Part shown: positions 11,505 to 21,593 of the stretch, one piece after another
How positions within the stretch are numbered: position 1 is the first letter of the stretch
Layout of the letters: each line of letters opens with the position of its first letter
From: an uncultured Mycoplasmatota bacterium
GTDB taxonomy: Bacteria; Bacillota_I; Bacilli_A; Izemoplasmatales; Izemoplasmataceae
Length of the DNA: 64,000 nucleotides
Assembly: GCA_913062645.1 (NCBI GenBank)
Contig: CAJXVW010000001.1
Coordinates: forward strand, 682,001 to 746,000
Direction: 5' to 3'
The notes under the pieces: generated by a model
The model's input: the letters and a program-made list of their open reading frames with translations, nothing else
Databases searched by the model: none
Told to the model about the DNA's origin: nothing
Translations under genes and position numbers: made by a program

Positions 11505-12338
11505 ATGATCTATGAAGAGATCGCCGATCATCTGCGCCGCGGCATTCCCGTGGTGGTCGTCTCGGTCGTCGAGAAACATGGCGAATCACCGGTCGACGTC
11601 GGCAAGAAGATGGTCGTCACGCCCGACGGCGCGTTCGGCACCGTGGGTGGTGGCGCGTTGGAATACGAAGCGCGGGAACTGGCCAAGACGATGTTCAATA
11701 GTCGCGGCAGTTTCACCCGGACCTATTTGCTCGACGAGGGGCGGGTGCACGATGACACCGAAACGTTGCCGATGGCCTGCGGTGGCAAAGTGACCCTGTT
11801 TTTCGAATACATCGGACCTCGTGAATACGTCTACGTGTTCGGTGCCGGCCATGTCGGTCAGGCCCTCGTCAAGGTCCTCAAGACGATGTCCTATCATGTC
11901 ACCGTCATTGACGAACGCGACGCGGTCGCGGCGGAATTCGAAGGCGCCGATCACGTTTTTGTCGCACCGTTCGCCGATTTCATTCGCGACCACGGTCTCA
12001 AAGAAGACAGTTTCGTAATTGTCTGCACGCCGTCGCACAAACACGATTACAACGTGTTGCACGCGGTCATTGAGCAAGGCATATCACTCAAGTACATCGG
12101 GATGTTGTGTTCGCCCAAGAAACTTGCCGAGTATCTTGACAAGACCAAGAGCGAACTGGCGACCGATGTCAACCTCAAGCAGTTTTACGCACCGGTCGGA
12201 CTCGATCTGGGTGGCGGCAGTCCGGCGGAAATCGCCGTTTCGATCGCCGCCGAGATGCAGCTGGTGAGTTATCAGAAGACCGACTTACGTCACATGCGGG
12301 AGCGCAATCATGATCCATATCGTTACTGGGAAGATTGA
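11505..12338 (+). CDS. XdhC/CoxI-family Mo-hydroxylase maturation protein
   Basis: 'VSVVEKHGESPVDVGKKMVVTPDGAFGTVGGGALE' plus Rossmann 'VYVFGAGHVGQALVKVLKTM' and 'GLDLGGGSPAEIAVSIAAE'. Confidence 0.88.
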   Translation: MIYEEIADHLRRGIPVVVVSVVEKHGESPVDVGKKMVVTPDGAFGTVGGGALEYEARELAKTMFNSRGSFTRTYLLDEGRVHDDTETLPMACGGKVTLFFEYIGPREYVYVFGAGHVGQALVKVLKTMSYHVTVIDERDAVAAEFEGADHVFVAPFADFIRDHGLKEDSFVIVCTPSHKHDYNVLHAVIEQGISLKYIGMLCSPKKLAEYLDKTKSELATDVNLKQFYAPVGLDLGGGSPAEIAVSIAAEMQLVSYQKTDLRHMRERNHDPYRYWED

Positions 12339-12783
12339 TTCCGGAAAATCGACGACCATCGCCGATTTGTACCAGCGGAATCAAGCCGGTGACGGCTTTG
12401 TTTCGATCAAGCGGATGCACTATCACAAGGTTCATGGGTATGACATCATGCGGCTCAGCACGCTCGAGACCAGACTCCTGGTCGTGCGCGACGAGTTCAA
12501 ACATCGCGACTACCAGATCGCCTGCAAAATCGGGCCGTATCTGTTTTTACAGGATGCCCTCGCCTATGTTGAAACCACCATCCGAACCTTGATTGCGGAT
12601 GGGGTGACGCCGATCTACCTGGATGAGATCGGCCAGCTGGAACTCTACGATCAATGTTTTCACAAGGTGTTCGCGGAACTGGTGGATAGCGGTGTGGAGT
12701 GCTACATCACCGTTCGCCACGATCTCGTTCCCGACATCATTGACAAATACAAATTGAAAGTTTATGACATCATCGAAGTGTAG
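12310..12783 (+). CDS. small P-loop NTPase (THEP1/NTPase_1-like)
   Basis: Walker A 'VTGKIDSGKSTTI', Walker B 'TPIYLDEIGQLEL'; overlaps XdhC gene by 29 nt. Confidence 0.7.
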   Translation: MIHIVTGKIDSGKSTTIADLYQRNQAGDGFVSIKRMHYHKVHGYDIMRLSTLETRLLVVRDEFKHRDYQIACKIGPYLFLQDALAYVETTIRTLIADGVTPIYLDEIGQLELYDQCFHKVFAELVDSGVECYITVRHDLVPDIIDKYKLKVYDIIEV

Positions 12784-12791
12784 GTGATTCC

Positions 12792-14102
12792 ATGTACGAC
12801 CTCGCCATTGTCAATGGGAAGGTGTATCTGGACGGTCATTTCCGCAACACCAACGTCTACGTCAAAGACGGCATCATCGCCAGCGTGTCCCCGCTATCGC
12901 TCAAAGCGACGGAGACCTACGACTGTGGTGGCGATCTGGTGTTGCCGGGAATCATTGATCCGCATACCCATTTCCACCTTGAATTGCCGACGATCACATC
13001 CCGTGACGACTTCTTCACGGGAACGCGATCGGCGCTTTTCGGCGGGGTGACGACGGTCATCGACTTTTTGCGACCGGTGCATCGGGCAGCGGCGTTGCGG
13101 GATGCCTTTGCCACGCGATTGCGCGAGGCCGCCGACAGCATGACGGACTACACCTTCCATGCCTGCGTGGCCAATCCGGTCGGCGAAACCGATGCGATCG
13201 CCGATCTGATGCAGGAACTCGGTCTCAAGACCGTCAAACTGTTCACCACCTATTCCGATAGCGATCGGCGTACCTACGACGACGAAATACTGGCGTTGCT
13301 GGAGCGCTCGAAAACAGACGGATTCACCGTACTTGCGCACATCGAGGACGATCGCCAGATCGATCTCGATCCGACCTTCACCTACCGCGATCTGGAACGC
13401 AGTCGGCCCCGTACGAGCGAGACGGACGAAGCCCTCAAGCTGGCGGCTTACGTACGAGGCACCGGAGGTCGACTGTACATGGTTCATCTCAGCAGCGGCA
13501 AGACCCTTGAAGCATTGAAAGACAAGTTTTACGACATCTTGCACAAGCAATTCTTTGTGGAAACCTGTCCCCATTATATGGTGTTTGACAAAAGCGTGTG
13601 GGACAAGCCGGATGGTTGGTTGTACACGATGGCACCCCCCCTGCGTCCGCGGGCTGATGTCAAATTGTTGCAGCGGTTGATCGACGACGTCGATGCGATC
13701 GGTACCGATCACTGCAGTTTCAATCGTGCCGACAAGCACAACACGCTGCTCAAGAACATGCCGCTCGGGATCGCCGGCGTCGAGTTCAGTTTCCCTGTGA
13801 TGTACAGTCTGTTCGGCGATGCGATCATCGACAAGATGACGAGCCAGGTCGCAAAATGCCATCATCTCTATCCGCAAAAAGGCGTGATCCGCGAAGGCAG
13901 CGATGCGGATTTGTTCGTCTATCACCTGGGCCCATCCAAAATCGTCGATCATCACGGCGCCACCGATCATACCCTCTATGCGAACTTCCCGACCAAGGGA
14001 AAGGTCGTCAGCACCATCATCCGCGGTCGATTCGCGTTGCGCAACGGCATCTTGCAGGAACACCGGGGACAGTATGTCAACCGAGGAGGAATCCGTTCAT
14101 GA
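12792..14102 (+). CDS. dihydropyrimidinase / D-hydantoinase family amidohydrolase (HydA/HyuA-like)
   Basis: 'LVLPGIIDPHTHFHLELPTITSRDDFFTGTRSALFGGVTTVIDFL', 'TVKLFTTY' metal Lys region, 'IGTDHCSF'. Confidence 0.85.
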   Translation: MYDLAIVNGKVYLDGHFRNTNVYVKDGIIASVSPLSLKATETYDCGGDLVLPGIIDPHTHFHLELPTITSRDDFFTGTRSALFGGVTTVIDFLRPVHRAAALRDAFATRLREAADSMTDYTFHACVANPVGETDAIADLMQELGLKTVKLFTTYSDSDRRTYDDEILALLERSKTDGFTVLAHIEDDRQIDLDPTFTYRDLERSRPRTSETDEALKLAAYVRGTGGRLYMVHLSSGKTLEALKDKFYDILHKQFFVETCPHYMVFDKSVWDKPDGWLYTMAPPLRPRADVKLLQRLIDDVDAIGTDHCSFNRADKHNTLLKNMPLGIAGVEFSFPVMYSLFGDAIIDKMTSQVAKCHHLYPQKGVIREGSDADLFVYHLGPSKIVDHHGATDHTLYANFPTKGKVVSTIIRGRFALRNGILQEHRGQYVNRGGIRS

Positions 14103-15400
14103 AGGCACTCATCAACGCCACGATCTATGATTTCCACACCTACCGCGAAGGCTGTTTCGTGCTCTTTGACGACCTCATTCGCCAGATCGGTGACATGAGT
14201 GACTACAAACCGGGCGATTACGATGAAATCGATTGTCAAGGCCGGCTCGTGATGCCGGGACTCGTCAACGGTCACACCCATATATACAGCACCCTGTCGC
14301 GCGGTCGTACCGGTCCCTTCGCACCGACCAATTTCGTCGAACTCCTGGAGCAGCGTTGGTGGAATTTTGATCGCAATCTCACGCTTTCGGATGTCTATCA
14401 CAGCGGCATTGTCGCGGCCGTCGACAGCGTCCGTCATGGCATCACGACGATCATCGACCACAATGCCTCGGGTGCCATCATCGGTTCTCTGGCACAACTC
14501 CAGCAAGCTGTTGTGAAGGACGTTGGATTGCGCGGTGTGTTCTGTTTCGAAACATCGGATCGGTTTGATGTCGACTCGGCGATTCGTGAGAATCACTCGT
14601 TTGCAGCCAACCAGCCCAAAGAGGATACGGCCGCTTTGTTTGGACTGCATGCGTCGTTCACCCTGTCCGACGACACGCTTACGAATGTTGCGGCACATCG
14701 CGGTGCAACGCCCATCCACATCCACGTCGCCGAAAGCGCGCAGGATCAGGAACTGGCCATGGAACGACACCACATGCGCGTCGTCCCTCGTTTGGCGTCG
14801 TTCGGACTCTTGTCCAAAGACGCGCTGCTCGCCCACTGCATCCATACCACCGATGAGGAGTTGGACCTCATCGCCAAGCATCAATCCGTGATTGCCGTCA
14901 ACGTCACCAGCAACATGAACAACGGTGTCGGACTTCCGGACATCCGTCGATTCCGCAACCACGGCATCGACGTGATCATCGGCAACGACGGCATCTCGCA
15001 CAACATCGCCGGTGAATACCTGTCGCTCTATTTCGCGATGCACGAGCAAGCCCGTTCGCCGCTCGGCTTTGCTTTCGACGAGTTGATCGATCTGATCGAT
15101 ACGACGTATGCCTATGCCTCACGACGACTCGGTGTGAAACTGGGACGACTGGAAAGCGGCTTTGCCGCCGATCTGATGCTCATCCCTTACGATCCGCCGA
15201 CGCCGATCAACAGCGCCAACGCGATGGGTCACATGATGTTCGGTCTGTTTCGGAGTTTTCAACCGGACGACGTCTTCGTCGCCGGACGACAGGTGCTGTC
15301 GCACGGACAAGTGACACCGACGGTGCAATTCAGTTATCGCCGCGCCCGCGATCTCGCCGCTTCACTGTGGGACCGCGTTGCAAAGGAGGAATCATCATGA
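14099..15400 (+). CDS. ssnA: SsnA-like amidohydrolase / metal-dependent deaminase family
   Basis: 'LVMPGLVNGHTHIYSTLSRG', 'FGLHASFTLSD', 'PIHIHVAES', 'LAHCIHTTDEEL', 'IGNDGISHNIAGEY'; ATGA overlap with hydantoinase. Confidence 0.75.
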   Translation: MKALINATIYDFHTYREGCFVLFDDLIRQIGDMSDYKPGDYDEIDCQGRLVMPGLVNGHTHIYSTLSRGRTGPFAPTNFVELLEQRWWNFDRNLTLSDVYHSGIVAAVDSVRHGITTIIDHNASGAIIGSLAQLQQAVVKDVGLRGVFCFETSDRFDVDSAIRENHSFAANQPKEDTAALFGLHASFTLSDDTLTNVAAHRGATPIHIHVAESAQDQELAMERHHMRVVPRLASFGLLSKDALLAHCIHTTDEELDLIAKHQSVIAVNVTSNMNNGVGLPDIRRFRNHGIDVIIGNDGISHNIAGEYLSLYFAMHEQARSPLGFAFDELIDLIDTTYAYASRRLGVKLGRLESGFAADLMLIPYDPPTPINSANAMGHMMFGLFRSFQPDDVFVAGRQVLSHGQVTPTVQFSYRRARDLAASLWDRVAKEESS

Positions 15401-16470
15401 GCAAACTCACCACCCGTTTTGACGGTTTCGTACTCGACAATCCCCTGATGCCCGCCAGCGGACCATTGGTCGGTGATGCGGACAAGTTGTTGTACCTCCA
15501 GGACTTGGGCGTCGGTGCGCTGGTGACCAAGACGATTTCCACCAAAGAGCCGCACATCCCGCGCCCCTGCATCTATGGCGACCGTCAGTTCGTGATGAAC
15601 TCCGAACTGTGGAGCGAACACAGCGCGGAACGATGGATCACCGAGTTCCTGCCCACCTTGCAGGCGGCCAAGACACGACCGCTGATCATCAGTGTCGGCT
15701 ATACCAAGGATGACATGGACGAACTGATTCCGAAACTGGATCCGTTCGCCGATGCGTTCGAAATATCGACGCATTACGTCGGTACCGATCTGACGGTAAT
15801 CGCCGACACCGTGCGAACCATTTGCAGCCATACCGACAAGCCGGTGTACATGAAGATCAGCCCCCACTTGACGGATCCGATCGGCTTTGCGAGAGCCGTT
15901 CGCGACGCAGGTGCGAGCGGCCTGGTCGCCATCAACAGCCTCGGTCCGACCATGTACATCAACGCGGCCAAGCGTGCCATTGAGTATGCACCGGAAAGCG
16001 GGTTCGTGTGGACCAGCGGCCCAGTCATCAAGCACCTGGCCCAGGCGACCGTATACACGATCAAACAAGCGATGCCCGATTTCACCGTGATCGGTGTCGG
16101 TGGCATAGGCAATGCCGAGGACATCGTCGAGTTCCTGCTCGCCGGAGCCGACGCCGTGCAGATGCTCAGCGCCGCGCTGCTCAAGGGCAAGGATCTCTAT
16201 GCGACGATTCTCAAGCGTTTGCCAGAGACCTTGGACAAACTGGGCTTCGACAGCATCGAAGCCATTAAAAAGACAACGCTGGCCAATCCGGTCCGCTATG
16301 CCAAACAGGTCCCGACGTGGCTCGAGGAGCCATGCACGATGTGTGGTCTGTGCGAACGGATCTGCCCGTATTTCGCCATCACCATGGACGACGCGATTCA
16401 CATTGATCCGGACCTTTGTTTCGGATGTGGGCTTTGCATCAGCAAGTGCCCGGTCGCGGCGTTGCGTTAG
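15397..16470 (+). CDS. dihydroorotate/dihydropyrimidine dehydrogenase-like flavoprotein with C-terminal 2x[4Fe-4S] (PreA-like)
   Basis: 'NPLMPASGPLVGDADKLLYLQDLGVGALVTKTIS'; 'CTMCGLCERICPYFAI' and 'CFGCGLCISKCPVAAL'; start MSKLTTRF. Confidence 0.85.
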   Translation: MSKLTTRFDGFVLDNPLMPASGPLVGDADKLLYLQDLGVGALVTKTISTKEPHIPRPCIYGDRQFVMNSELWSEHSAERWITEFLPTLQAAKTRPLIISVGYTKDDMDELIPKLDPFADAFEISTHYVGTDLTVIADTVRTICSHTDKPVYMKISPHLTDPIGFARAVRDAGASGLVAINSLGPTMYINAAKRAIEYAPESGFVWTSGPVIKHLAQATVYTIKQAMPDFTVIGVGGIGNAEDIVEFLLAGADAVQMLSAALLKGKDLYATILKRLPETLDKLGFDSIEAIKKTTLANPVRYAKQVPTWLEEPCTMCGLCERICPYFAITMDDAIHIDPDLCFGCGLCISKCPVAALR

Positions 16471-16480
16471 GAGGTAGCCG

Positions 16481-18568
16481 ATGAACGACATATCCCGATC
16501 GATTCCCAAACTTGACAGTGTACCAAAGGCGTTCGGCAACGAACGATACGTCAACGACATTCGCTATGAGAACGCACTCTATGCGAAGACCTTGCGCAGT
16601 CCCCACGCCAAGGCACGCATCTTGCGGCGCCGTTACCCGGAACTGCCCGCGGGCTATCACATCATCGATCACACCCATGTGCCCGGTGAGAACGTCGTCA
16701 ACATCATTGCCGACGATCAGCCGGTGTTTGCGGCCGACCGAGTTACCTATTACCAAGAACCGATCCTGCTCGTGATCGGTCCTGACAAGCGTGTCGTACT
16801 AAAGCTGATGAAAGACATCCACATCGAATACGACATCGAGGTGCCGCAGTTCGAATGGACCGATTCGGTGGTCCACTATCATTTCACCAAGGGGAATCTC
16901 GCCAAGGTGAAGGAACAAGCCGACAAGGTCATTCGCCGCGAGTATCACTCCGGTTATCAGGAACAACTCTACATCGAGCCACAAGGCATGATCGGCTACC
17001 ATGATGGCAAACAGGTGATTCTCGAAGGTAGCCTGCAATGTCCCTACTATGTGAAAAACGCCCTGATTCGGACCTTGAACTGCGCGGACGACTACGTGCG
17101 CGTCCGACAAGCGACCGTTGGCGGCGCATTTGGTGGCAAAGAAGAATTTCCCTCGCTGATCGCCTGTCAACTGGCGGTCGCGATCGAAGTCATCCGCAAG
17201 CCGATTCGACTCATTTATGAGCGCGAGGAGGATGTCGAATCCACGACCAAGCGTCATCCGTCGCACATTACGATGACGGCTTACGTCAAGGACAACGAAA
17301 TTCTCGGCATCCAGAGCGAAGTCGGTCTCGACGGTGGCGCCAACATCGGCCTTAGCGGGGTCGTGCTGTCGCGCGCGTTGATCGCGACGACCGGAGTCTA
17401 CACCATCGATCATCTCGATGTCACCGGCGACGTTTACCGCACCAATACCGTGCCCAATGGCGCGTTCCGCGGCTTCGGTGCTCCGCAGATGCTGTTCGCG
17501 GTGGAAATGTTCATGCATCACGTCGCAGCGGAACTGAAGGTTGATGCGCTGGCATTTCGCCAACGATATCTGGCGAAACAAGGCGACCATACGTCAACCG
17601 GCGGAACGTTCCGAGATCCGATCATCATGCCGGAGATGCTGTCGCGCGTGCTCGATGAATCGGACTATTTGAACAAGCGCGAACGATATGCCAGCCCCGA
17701 TTCCCATCGCGGCATTGGCATGAGTTGGGTTCTGCATGGCTGCGGGTTTACCGGCAGCGGAGAAGCGACGCACATCAAAGCGCGCGTGAAATTGCACAAG
17801 CGAACAACAGACGAGGTCGAGATCCTGATTGCCGCGGTCGACATGGGACAAGGTGTCAAGACAACGATGACGAAACTCGTCGCCACGATTCTCGATGTTC
17901 CCATGTCGCAAGTGATATACGACAATCCCGACACCAACTTCGTTCCGGATTCCGGACCGACCGTCGCCAGCCGCACGATGATGATCGTCGGTGGCCTGGT
18001 GGCCCGGGCCGCACGTCGCTTGCGTGACGAGTGGAACGCCGGGGAGGACCAGTGGATTGAAGAACGCTACGTCCAGCCCGACTACATCAAGTGGGATGAA
18101 ACGACCTTCCACGGCGATGCCTATCCGGCTTATTCCTGGGGCATCAACATCGTCGAGGTGGAAGTGGATCCGGCAACCTATGAAGTCACCGTGCTGGAAA
18201 CCTGGAACATATATGACGTTGGCAAAGCCATCGACGAACAGGTCATTCTCGGCCAGGCCGACGGTGGCCAACTGCAAGGACTAGGGCTCGGTTATCTCGA
18301 AGTGATGAATCATAAACAAGGCGTGATCCAACAACGAAACGTCACCGATTACATCATTTCCACCAGTGTCGACACCCCACCGATGCACAATTATCTGATG
18401 GACAATCCCTATCCGCTTGGGCCCTATGGTGCCAAAGGGGCCGGTGAACTGACGTTGGTCGGAGGCGCACCGGCCGTCGCCCTTGCCATTGAACAGGCGA
18501 TTGGCAAAGAAATTCACGAGATTCCCGTCACCCCCGAACGGATCATGGAGTTGATGAACGATGAATGA
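16481..18568 (+). CDS. xanthine dehydrogenase-type molybdopterin-binding subunit (set B, XdhD-like)
   Basis: 'VGGAFGGKEEFPSLIACQLA', 'GAFRGFGAPQMLFAVEMF', 'AVDMGQGVKTTMTKLVA', 'GPYGAKGAGELTLVGGAPAVALAI'. Confidence 0.9.
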   Translation: MNDISRSIPKLDSVPKAFGNERYVNDIRYENALYAKTLRSPHAKARILRRRYPELPAGYHIIDHTHVPGENVVNIIADDQPVFAADRVTYYQEPILLVIGPDKRVVLKLMKDIHIEYDIEVPQFEWTDSVVHYHFTKGNLAKVKEQADKVIRREYHSGYQEQLYIEPQGMIGYHDGKQVILEGSLQCPYYVKNALIRTLNCADDYVRVRQATVGGAFGGKEEFPSLIACQLAVAIEVIRKPIRLIYEREEDVESTTKRHPSHITMTAYVKDNEILGIQSEVGLDGGANIGLSGVVLSRALIATTGVYTIDHLDVTGDVYRTNTVPNGAFRGFGAPQMLFAVEMFMHHVAAELKVDALAFRQRYLAKQGDHTSTGGTFRDPIIMPEMLSRVLDESDYLNKRERYASPDSHRGIGMSWVLHGCGFTGSGEATHIKARVKLHKRTTDEVEILIAAVDMGQGVKTTMTKLVATILDVPMSQVIYDNPDTNFVPDSGPTVASRTMMIVGGLVARAARRLRDEWNAGEDQWIEERYVQPDYIKWDETTFHGDAYPAYSWGINIVEVEVDPATYEVTVLETWNIYDVGKAIDEQVILGQADGGQLQGLGLGYLEVMNHKQGVIQQRNVTDYIISTSVDTPPMHNYLMDNPYPLGPYGAKGAGELTLVGGAPAVALAIEQAIGKEIHEIPVTPERIMELMNDE

Positions 18569-19034
18569 CATTACCTTTGAACTCAATCACGAGCAAGTGA
18601 CCATCACCGCCGATCCGTCGCTGCGGCTTCTTGACGTATTGCGTGACCGATTGCATCTGACCGGTGCCAAGGAAGGTTGCGGTGAAGGGGAATGTGGCGC
18701 GTGTTCGGTGTTGATCAACGACCAACTCGCCAATTCCTGTCTGGTGCCGCTTGCCAACGTGCACAAACAACGTGTAACAACGATCGAAGGGATTGCGACA
18801 ACCAAGGAAGGCAAGTTGCTGCAACAGGCCTACAGCAAGGAAGGTGCCGTGCAATGCGGCATCTGCACACCGGGCATGATGATGGCCTCGTATGCGCTGT
18901 TGAAAAAACACCCGCATCCGACGCGCGAACAGATCCAGATCGGGTTGTCGGGAAATCTGTGTCGGTGCACCGGATACAACATGATTTTCCGCGCGATTGA
19001 GCGAGCGGCGAAAGAAGGCGAAGGAACATGGTGA
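18561..19034 (+). CDS. xanthine dehydrogenase-type 2Fe-2S subunit (set B)
   Basis: 'CGEGECGACSVLINDQLANSCLVP' and 'CGICTPGMMMASYALL...GLSGNLCRCTGYN'. Confidence 0.92.
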   Translation: MNDITFELNHEQVTITADPSLRLLDVLRDRLHLTGAKEGCGEGECGACSVLINDQLANSCLVPLANVHKQRVTTIEGIATTKEGKLLQQAYSKEGAVQCGICTPGMMMASYALLKKHPHPTREQIQIGLSGNLCRCTGYNMIFRAIERAAKEGEGTW

Positions 19035-19876
19035 AACACATCATCCCAAATTCGCTGAAAGAAGCTCTTGATTATATGGACGGGCACTACACGACGATTG
19101 TTGCCGGCGGGACCGATCTGATGGTGCAGCGCCGCAACTGGGCGGAACTGCCGCCAACGTTCACGAGCGATCCGGTCTATGTGTTCCATCTTTCCGAACT
19201 GAATTATGTGAACGAAGATGATAAAAACGTATATATTGGAGCAGTGACACCGATGAGCGTTCTGCTCGATCATCCTGCGACACCGCAGCTTCTCAAGGAT
19301 GCCATTGCGATCATTGCCGCACCTGGTCTTCGTAACATGGCGACGATTGCCGGAAACATCGGAAATGCATCGCCGGCAGGAGACAGCCTGCCGATTTTGT
19401 ACGCACTGGATGCACTGGTACGCATTCAATCCAAATCACAAAACAGTCTGCTGCCGATAGCTCAGGTCATTCAGGGACCACGTAAGACGATTCTCGACAA
19501 CAATGAGCTGATTACGGAAATCGTCATACCCAAAGACCCCTTTACGTTCCAGATGTTTCGCAAGGTAGGGGGACGCAAAGCCGATGCCATTAGCAAAGTG
19601 TCGTTTACGGGATCGGTGCGGATCGAAGGCAAACACGTTACCGATCTTCGCATTGCATTCGGTGCGGTTGCACCAACGGTGGTCCGCGTTCGCGACATCG
19701 AAATGGAATACGAAGGAAAGACCGTCAAACAACTGCAACAACAAGTCAAGAGCTTGCAAGAAGCATACGCAACGTACATCCGACCGATTGATGATCAGCG
19801 ATCCAACAAAGAATATCGGATGAACGTTGCAATGAATCTTTTGGAGCAATTCATCAGTAGTTTGAAAGAGGAGTGA
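19028..19876 (+). CDS. xanthine dehydrogenase-type FAD-binding subunit (set B)
   Basis: 'TTIVAGGTDLMVQRRNW', 'VYIGAVTPMSVLLDHP', 'GLRNMATIAGNIGNASPAGDSLPILYALDA'. Confidence 0.9.
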   Translation: MVKHIIPNSLKEALDYMDGHYTTIVAGGTDLMVQRRNWAELPPTFTSDPVYVFHLSELNYVNEDDKNVYIGAVTPMSVLLDHPATPQLLKDAIAIIAAPGLRNMATIAGNIGNASPAGDSLPILYALDALVRIQSKSQNSLLPIAQVIQGPRKTILDNNELITEIVIPKDPFTFQMFRKVGGRKADAISKVSFTGSVRIEGKHVTDLRIAFGAVAPTVVRVRDIEMEYEGKTVKQLQQQVKSLQEAYATYIRPIDDQRSNKEYRMNVAMNLLEQFISSLKEE

Positions 19877-19880
19877 TCCG

Positions 19881-21593
19881 ATGAATCACAAACAACTGTC
19901 GGAGATCGCGCTAGCGCAGCAACCAGCCGATTTAGTCATCAAGAATGCCACCATCATCAATGTTTTCGATGCGACGACGGAACGTGCCGATATTGCTGTT
20001 CAAGACGGCATTTTTGTCGGTATTGGTCAATACCATGGAAAACAAGAAATTGATGTGAAGGGTGCGTATGTAGCTCCTGGATTCATTGATGGGCACGTGC
20101 ATATTGAATCAAGTATGTTGACCCCATCTGAATTCTCTAAACTAGTAATTCCAAAAGGTACAACAAGAGTGATTGCAGATCCTCATGAAATCGCCAATGT
20201 CAAGGGCGTCAAAGGACTTGGTTTCATGCTTAACAGCAGCATGGACACACCTTTGAATGTGCACCTGATGATTCCATCTTGCGTCCCTGCCACAACGTTT
20301 GAAACGTCTGGATCAACCGTTGATGCGGAAGACATCTACAGTCTCCGCAGACGGGAAGGCATACTTGGACTGGGTGAAGTCATGGATTATCCCAGTGTCA
20401 TACATGCCGAACAATCGATGATGAACAAATTAAGCATTATGGAAGATTATGTGATAGACGGACACGCTCCGAACGTGACTGGGAAAGAACTAAACGCCTA
20501 TCTGCTTCATCACATTCGAACGGATCATGAAAGTACCACGATTGACGAACTTCATGAGAAGGTCAAACGAGGAATGTACATTCATCTACGCGAAGGATCG
20601 CAAACCAGGAATGTCGTCGATCTCTTGCCGGCGGTCACTCCGAAAAACATTCATCGCTTGCTGTTTTGCACCGACGACAAACATCCGATGGACATCCTAG
20701 CAGAAGGACACGTCAATTACAATGTAAATCTGGCGATTGCCAACGGAGTCGATCCCATCGACGCAATCAGGATGGCAACGATCAATACCGCCAATTGCTA
20801 TCAGCTCAATCAAGTCGGTGCGATTGCACCTGGTTATGAGGCGGATTTCATCGTGTTTGACGATCTCAATGACATTCAGCCAAGCAACGTATACATCGCG
20901 GGACAACCGGTCGCACAAAACGGCCAGGTCACGTTTGAGACGCATCGGTTCGAAAGCATCCATGTCGTGGATACCGTCAAGTACAACATCGACGATATCA
21001 AGCTGGATCTTCCGTTGAAATCCGATAACGTCAAAGTCATTCAATTGATTGCCAACAATGTGACGACCAAACAAGTCATTCGCAAAGTTCAACGCAACAA
21101 CGGGCTGTATGTCAACAATCCCAACGACGACATTCTGAAGATTGCCGTCGTCGAGCGCCATCACTACACCAAAAACGTCGGTGTGGGGCTCTTGGAAGGT
21201 TATGGACTGAAAGATGGCGCCGTCGGGATGACGATTGCCCACGACTCTCATAATCTCGTGGTCGTTGGTGACAACGATGCCGACATGATGAAGGCCATCG
21301 AGGAACTCAAACGGATCCAGGGTGGGATCACCATCGTTCACAACGGGTCGATCGTCGAGAGCCTTCCGTTGGAAATCGCCGGCATCATGACCAACCAGGA
21401 CATCGACACAGTGTGCGACAAGCTGAAAAAGATGGAGCATGAAGCCCGGCAACTGGGGGTCACCAAACAAGTTGACGATCCCTTCTTGTCGCTGGCATTC
21501 ATGAGTTTGCCGGTCATCCCCGATCTGAAACTCACCGATCGCGGATTGTTTGATGTTACGACCTTCTCGCTGACCGAAATCGAGGTGGAGTGA
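19881..21593 (+). CDS. ade: adenine deaminase
   Basis: 'APGFIDGHVHIESSMLTPSEFSKLVIPKGTTRVIADPHEIANVKG', 'GHAPNVTGKELNAYL', 'FCTDDKHPMDILAEGHVNYNVNLAI', 'VERHHYTKNVGVGLLEGYGLKDGAVGMTIAHDSHNLVVVG'. Confidence 0.95.
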   Translation: MNHKQLSEIALAQQPADLVIKNATIINVFDATTERADIAVQDGIFVGIGQYHGKQEIDVKGAYVAPGFIDGHVHIESSMLTPSEFSKLVIPKGTTRVIADPHEIANVKGVKGLGFMLNSSMDTPLNVHLMIPSCVPATTFETSGSTVDAEDIYSLRRREGILGLGEVMDYPSVIHAEQSMMNKLSIMEDYVIDGHAPNVTGKELNAYLLHHIRTDHESTTIDELHEKVKRGMYIHLREGSQTRNVVDLLPAVTPKNIHRLLFCTDDKHPMDILAEGHVNYNVNLAIANGVDPIDAIRMATINTANCYQLNQVGAIAPGYEADFIVFDDLNDIQPSNVYIAGQPVAQNGQVTFETHRFESIHVVDTVKYNIDDIKLDLPLKSDNVKVIQLIANNVTTKQVIRKVQRNNGLYVNNPNDDILKIAVVERHHYTKNVGVGLLEGYGLKDGAVGMTIAHDSHNLVVVGDNDADMMKAIEELKRIQGGITIVHNGSIVESLPLEIAGIMTNQDIDTVCDKLKKMEHEARQLGVTKQVDDPFLSLAFMSLPVIPDLKLTDRGLFDVTTFSLTEIEVE

